Assembly: GCA_964576925.1 (NCBI GenBank)
Contig: CAZNWJ010000003.1
Coordinates: 1-64,000, forward strand
DNA from: JADJGC01 sp964576925
Lineage (GTDB): Bacteria; Zixibacteria; MSB-5A5; CAIYYT01
DNA: 64,000 nt
Direction of reading: 5' to 3'
The notes under the pieces: model-generated
What the model saw: only the letters and a program-made list of their open reading frames with translations
The model's database searches: none
Told to the model about the DNA's origin: nothing
In this document: piece by piece, positions 62,601 to 64,000 of the stretch
Layout of the letters: each line of letters opens with the position of its first letter
Numbering within the stretch: position 1 is the first letter of the stretch
Translations under genes and position numbers: made by a program

Positions 62601-63557
62601 ACAGCGACGGTGAGCGTGTTCGACAATCAGCGCACGCGGACGCTCGAAGTTCCGTTCGGCAACACCTCGGTGCCGGTGAGTTACATAGAATACGGCCCCG
62701 AGATTTATCGCGGCCGAGTGGCCGTGTCGGCGGGCGAATTTGACCTAAAGTTCGTCGTGCCGAAAGATATCACCTACGGCGGTCGGCAGGCGCGGATTAA
62801 CGGTTATGCGGCTTCCGCGAGCAGCGGAGCAGCGGGAGTGATCTATCCGATCGCGATCGGAAGCATCAACAAGGATATCGTTGATTCGCTGGGACCGGAG
62901 GTCAGCATCTTTTTGGACGAGAAGCCGGCGGGCGGCGGCGTGGCGCGGGTCGGCCAGAACGCCGAGGTGACTGTGAGTTTATTCGACTCGCTGGGAATCA
63001 ACCTCACCGGCGAGATCGGCCACGCGCTGGAACTGACGATCGACGACCTGCCGGAGTTTGCTTTTGATCTCACCGACAGCTTTGTCTATAATGCCGACAG
63101 TTATCAAGAGGGGAGCGCGAAGTTCACGCTGCCCAACCTCACGAACGGCGACCATCGAATGAAGGTCAAGGCGTGGGACTCGGCGAATAATTCGACGCTC
63201 AGCGAGGTCGATTTCAGCGTGAATGCTGCAAGCGGGATCGCGATTACGGAAGCGCTGTGTTATCCGAACCCTGTGAAGAGCGACTGCGAGTTCAGCTACG
63301 TGCTTTCGGACGATGCCGAGCATGTCATTTTGAAACTTTTCACCTTGTCGGGGCGGGAAATCTGGTCAAAATCAGGACTTCCGACAACTCGTGGAGCGCA
63401 CCAGGGAATCTACTGGGACGGTCGGGATGCCGACGGCGACCAGCTTGCTAACGGCGTGTACCTGTATCAGTTATCTGCCCGGGCGGCGAGTGTTGCGGCC
63501 GAGAATGACGATAATAATAAAGCGGTCGCTACCGGCAAGCTGGTAGTGCTGAAGTAA
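59661..63557 (+). CDS. porU: type IX secretion sortase PorU (C25 gingipain-like peptidase)
   Basis: The 1298-aa protein has a signal peptide (AIFLIVCAAVFYSS). Long N-terminal beta domains precede a C25 peptidase domain (~560-960), with catalytic H810 in NYTGHGNPNLW and C845 in FNASCSIGFF. Further beta domains follow, and a C-terminal region like a sorting domain (CYPNPVKSD, GVYLYQLSA, GKLVVLK). PorU cleaves type IX signals at the cell surface and attaches cargo. A porV-like gene follows after 38 bp, as expected since PorV anchors PorU. Confidence 0.9.
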   Translation: MTLVRPAIFLIVCAAVFYSSQIQARDAAASVLGASRERLGLRVVADAATPLTQSNSTIEVGAERISVPISDSLSRDAFVVFFYCPNGNKPQITSSQVQAGSKLTTGAVAAGADGLELITVTEPVRIRGRWLSKLIIAAEIRQADGWHDLASADLQLAFTGEPEGYLSTTRGPLDDIIDDLAVNAEEAARWWGKSSAAPAAVVYNPFAQSANWVRIAIVEDGIYRLTRNDLSSAGVNVGSLDPRTLRMFHSGGKPLPKAAGDARDSLVEIAITIPGEEDGSFDAADAILFFAQGGDFWSTGSSTQYVHHPYSDRNVYYLAIGGDFPEAAKRMETISGQLPSVVDTVTRYNDYLHFEEEAQLASFSGDIFDYYNWYWGLAGDISLFVNLPQPASQSVNRFRIGTRSPNSTSLPVFNLTVNNFSIELDSVSNGGLVSHFTSNRFTLGLNQINLDYVFGSGYTDYVEIELERTLTLPATGQMTIYGRSDGAAHSYRVNGTFESPLLLDISDRRAQRIISPVDQSGSNLYIDFAGSDEQQAVLAVSNGSAFKTPFAIVATQIDDLRASTNGADFIIIAHDNFYASAQEYANYRQEHDQLRTRVVRISDVYAQFAGGRVDPIAIRDFLRHAHFNWSGAKPSYCLLVGDGVYDFRNNLGTGGINYVPPYVAPGDETVSDENFVYLDEQFDLDSDDSYGVDRGVDMVIARWAVKSTAEFQAIFDKMKSYDLAEDAGNWRNILTVIADDENHPESGFPEIFHTEDSEELAREIIPASYVLDKIYGISYPYGAASEKPEMREAIIRAINDGRLIVNYTGHGNPNLWADERIFRRVQDIPRLNNADRLPLIFNASCSIGFFDDPSSEGMAEDLLRYVNGGAVGTISATRLVYSRPNFEFNKAGMTQLLGDKNYTIAEAVYVTKLLRQGIPSVGDNDRKYIYIGDPLTRLAVAPNAINFTGLSPDSLVALTVTELAGQIEDKNGVKQNDFAGTATVSVFDNQRTRTLEVPFGNTSVPVSYIEYGPEIYRGRVAVSAGEFDLKFVVPKDITYGGRQARINGYAASASSGAAGVIYPIAIGSINKDIVDSLGPEVSIFLDEKPAGGGVARVGQNAEVTVSLFDSLGINLTGEIGHALELTIDDLPEFAFDLTDSFVYNADSYQEGSAKFTLPNLTNGDHRMKVKAWDSANNSTLSEVDFSVNAASGIAITEALCYPNPVKSDCEFSYVLSDDAEHVILKLFTLSGREIWSKSGLPTTRGAHQGIYWDGRDADGDQLANGVYLYQLSARAASVAAENDDNNKAVATGKLVVLK

Positions 63558-63595
63558 GAAGATATTTTGGCTTGCGATAGGTTAAGGAGAAACGA

Positions 63596-64000
63596 ATGAG
63601 ACGACTTTTGCTGATCCTCATAGTGATCGGATTAATCCTGCAACTGGGAGCGACGACGTCGTACGCGCAGATCAGCGACGCAGCCGTGCTCTTCCTGCGC
63701 ATCGCGCCGAACGCGCGCAGCGCCGGAATGGGCGAGGCGTTTGTGGCGATCGCCGACGACGCCTCCTCGACGCACTGGAATCCGGCGGGCCTGGGCGAGT
63801 ATCCGTTGGCGCATGCCTGGTATCAGGTTTCGCTCGGCGATGACTCGCGTTTGAAGGAACTGGCCCAGCAGGCGCTTGAAGGCAAGTTGTCTCCGGAGTT
63901 TTACGAGCAGGTTCAAACCTGGCAAGTCAAGGGCAACGCGATCAGCCGCATGGTCGGTGAAGAGTGGCGCGAAAGCGAGACGATTGCGGTCGATCCGAAT
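63596..64000 (+). CDS. PorV/PorQ-family outer-membrane protein, cut by window end
   Basis: A 135-residue N-terminal part is visible. TAAGGAGA precedes ATG 63596. The signal peptide (LLLILIVIGLILQLGATTS) is followed by the family hallmark LRIAPNARSAGMGEAFVAIADDASSTHWNPAGL. In type IX secretion, PorV is the barrel that shuttles cargo to PorU. The adjacency to porU favours PorV over PorQ. The stop lies beyond the window. Confidence 0.85.
   Translation, partial: MRRLLLILIVIGLILQLGATTSYAQISDAAVLFLRIAPNARSAGMGEAFVAIADDASSTHWNPAGLGEYPLAHAWYQVSLGDDSRLKELAQQALEGKLSPEFYEQVQTWQVKGNAISRMVGEEWRESETIAVDPN

Overview
The window looks like chromosomal DNA from an uncultured Gram-negative bacterium of the FCB side of the tree. 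Candidatus Zixibacteria or a close relative is my best guess. The reasons are moderately high GC, paired dockerin repeats of the type GDADCNGILTISDAVYLI, cohesin-like domains, a type IX secretion C-terminal sorting domain, a PorU/PorV pair, and many dispersed hairpin repeats. The taxonomy is inferred from protein style only. Promoters are of the classical TTGACA / TATAAT kind with 16-18 bp spacers.

Layout. 1-6.3 kb: a TolB-like beta-propeller protein, two small membrane proteins (DUF4013, DUF2085), recN, and an AT-richer DUF4236 gene. 6.3-7.8 kb: a five-copy 110-bp tandem array, tRNA-Ala(GGC) and dense repeats. 8-18.7 kb: a phenylalanine/tyrosine catabolic cluster (hpd, hmgA, an aminotransferase, a fumarylacetoacetase-family hydrolase, a flavin-reductase-like protein, acetoacetyl-CoA synthetase, aromatic amino acid hydroxylase). 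18.8-24.7 kb: secreted and outer-membrane proteins, including a thioredoxin-like dockerin protein and a cohesin-like protein with a type IX sorting tail, plus tRNA-Glu and a membrane-anchored kinase/pseudokinase. 25-31.8 kb: the housekeeping operon tilS-hpt-ftsH-folP-cdaA, then rmuC. 31.8-40 kb: a minus-strand operon (TPR/CsgG-like lipoprotein, beta-barrel, cohesin-like lipoprotein) beside an M4 metalloprotease carrying a dockerin. 40.4-46.3 kb: a five-PAS LuxR-type regulator divergent from a TetR regulator and a TonB-dependent receptor, with matching palindromes before the last two. 46.3-54.7 kb: tRNA-His, a peroxiredoxin whose peroxidatic Cys is an in-frame UGA followed by a SECIS-like hairpin (selenoprotein), a DUF1028 protein, and three tandem DUF3857/transglutaminase paralogues of which two have lost the catalytic Cys. 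54.8-59.2 kb: repeats, a free-standing AsnRS-like catalytic core behind an attenuator leader, an Fn3/LRR lipoprotein and two tiny membrane proteins. 59.4-64 kb: porU and the start of a porV-like gene, cut by the window end.

Working together. The aromatic cluster would take Phe to fumarate and acetoacetyl-CoA, although no maleylacetoacetate isomerase is present. PorU/PorV and sorting-tail proteins point to type IX secretion. Two dockerin proteins and two cohesin-like proteins lie within 20 kb, and the cohesin-like lipoprotein sits in the CsgG-like/barrel operon. Together they suggest a surface assembly that holds a protease and a thioredoxin-like protein on the cell, which is the best candidate here for an undescribed system.

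Intergenic DNA is full of nested palindromic repeats. Two families of non-autonomous, MITE-like elements can be delimited with 4-bp target duplications, because empty copies of their target repeats are in the same window.
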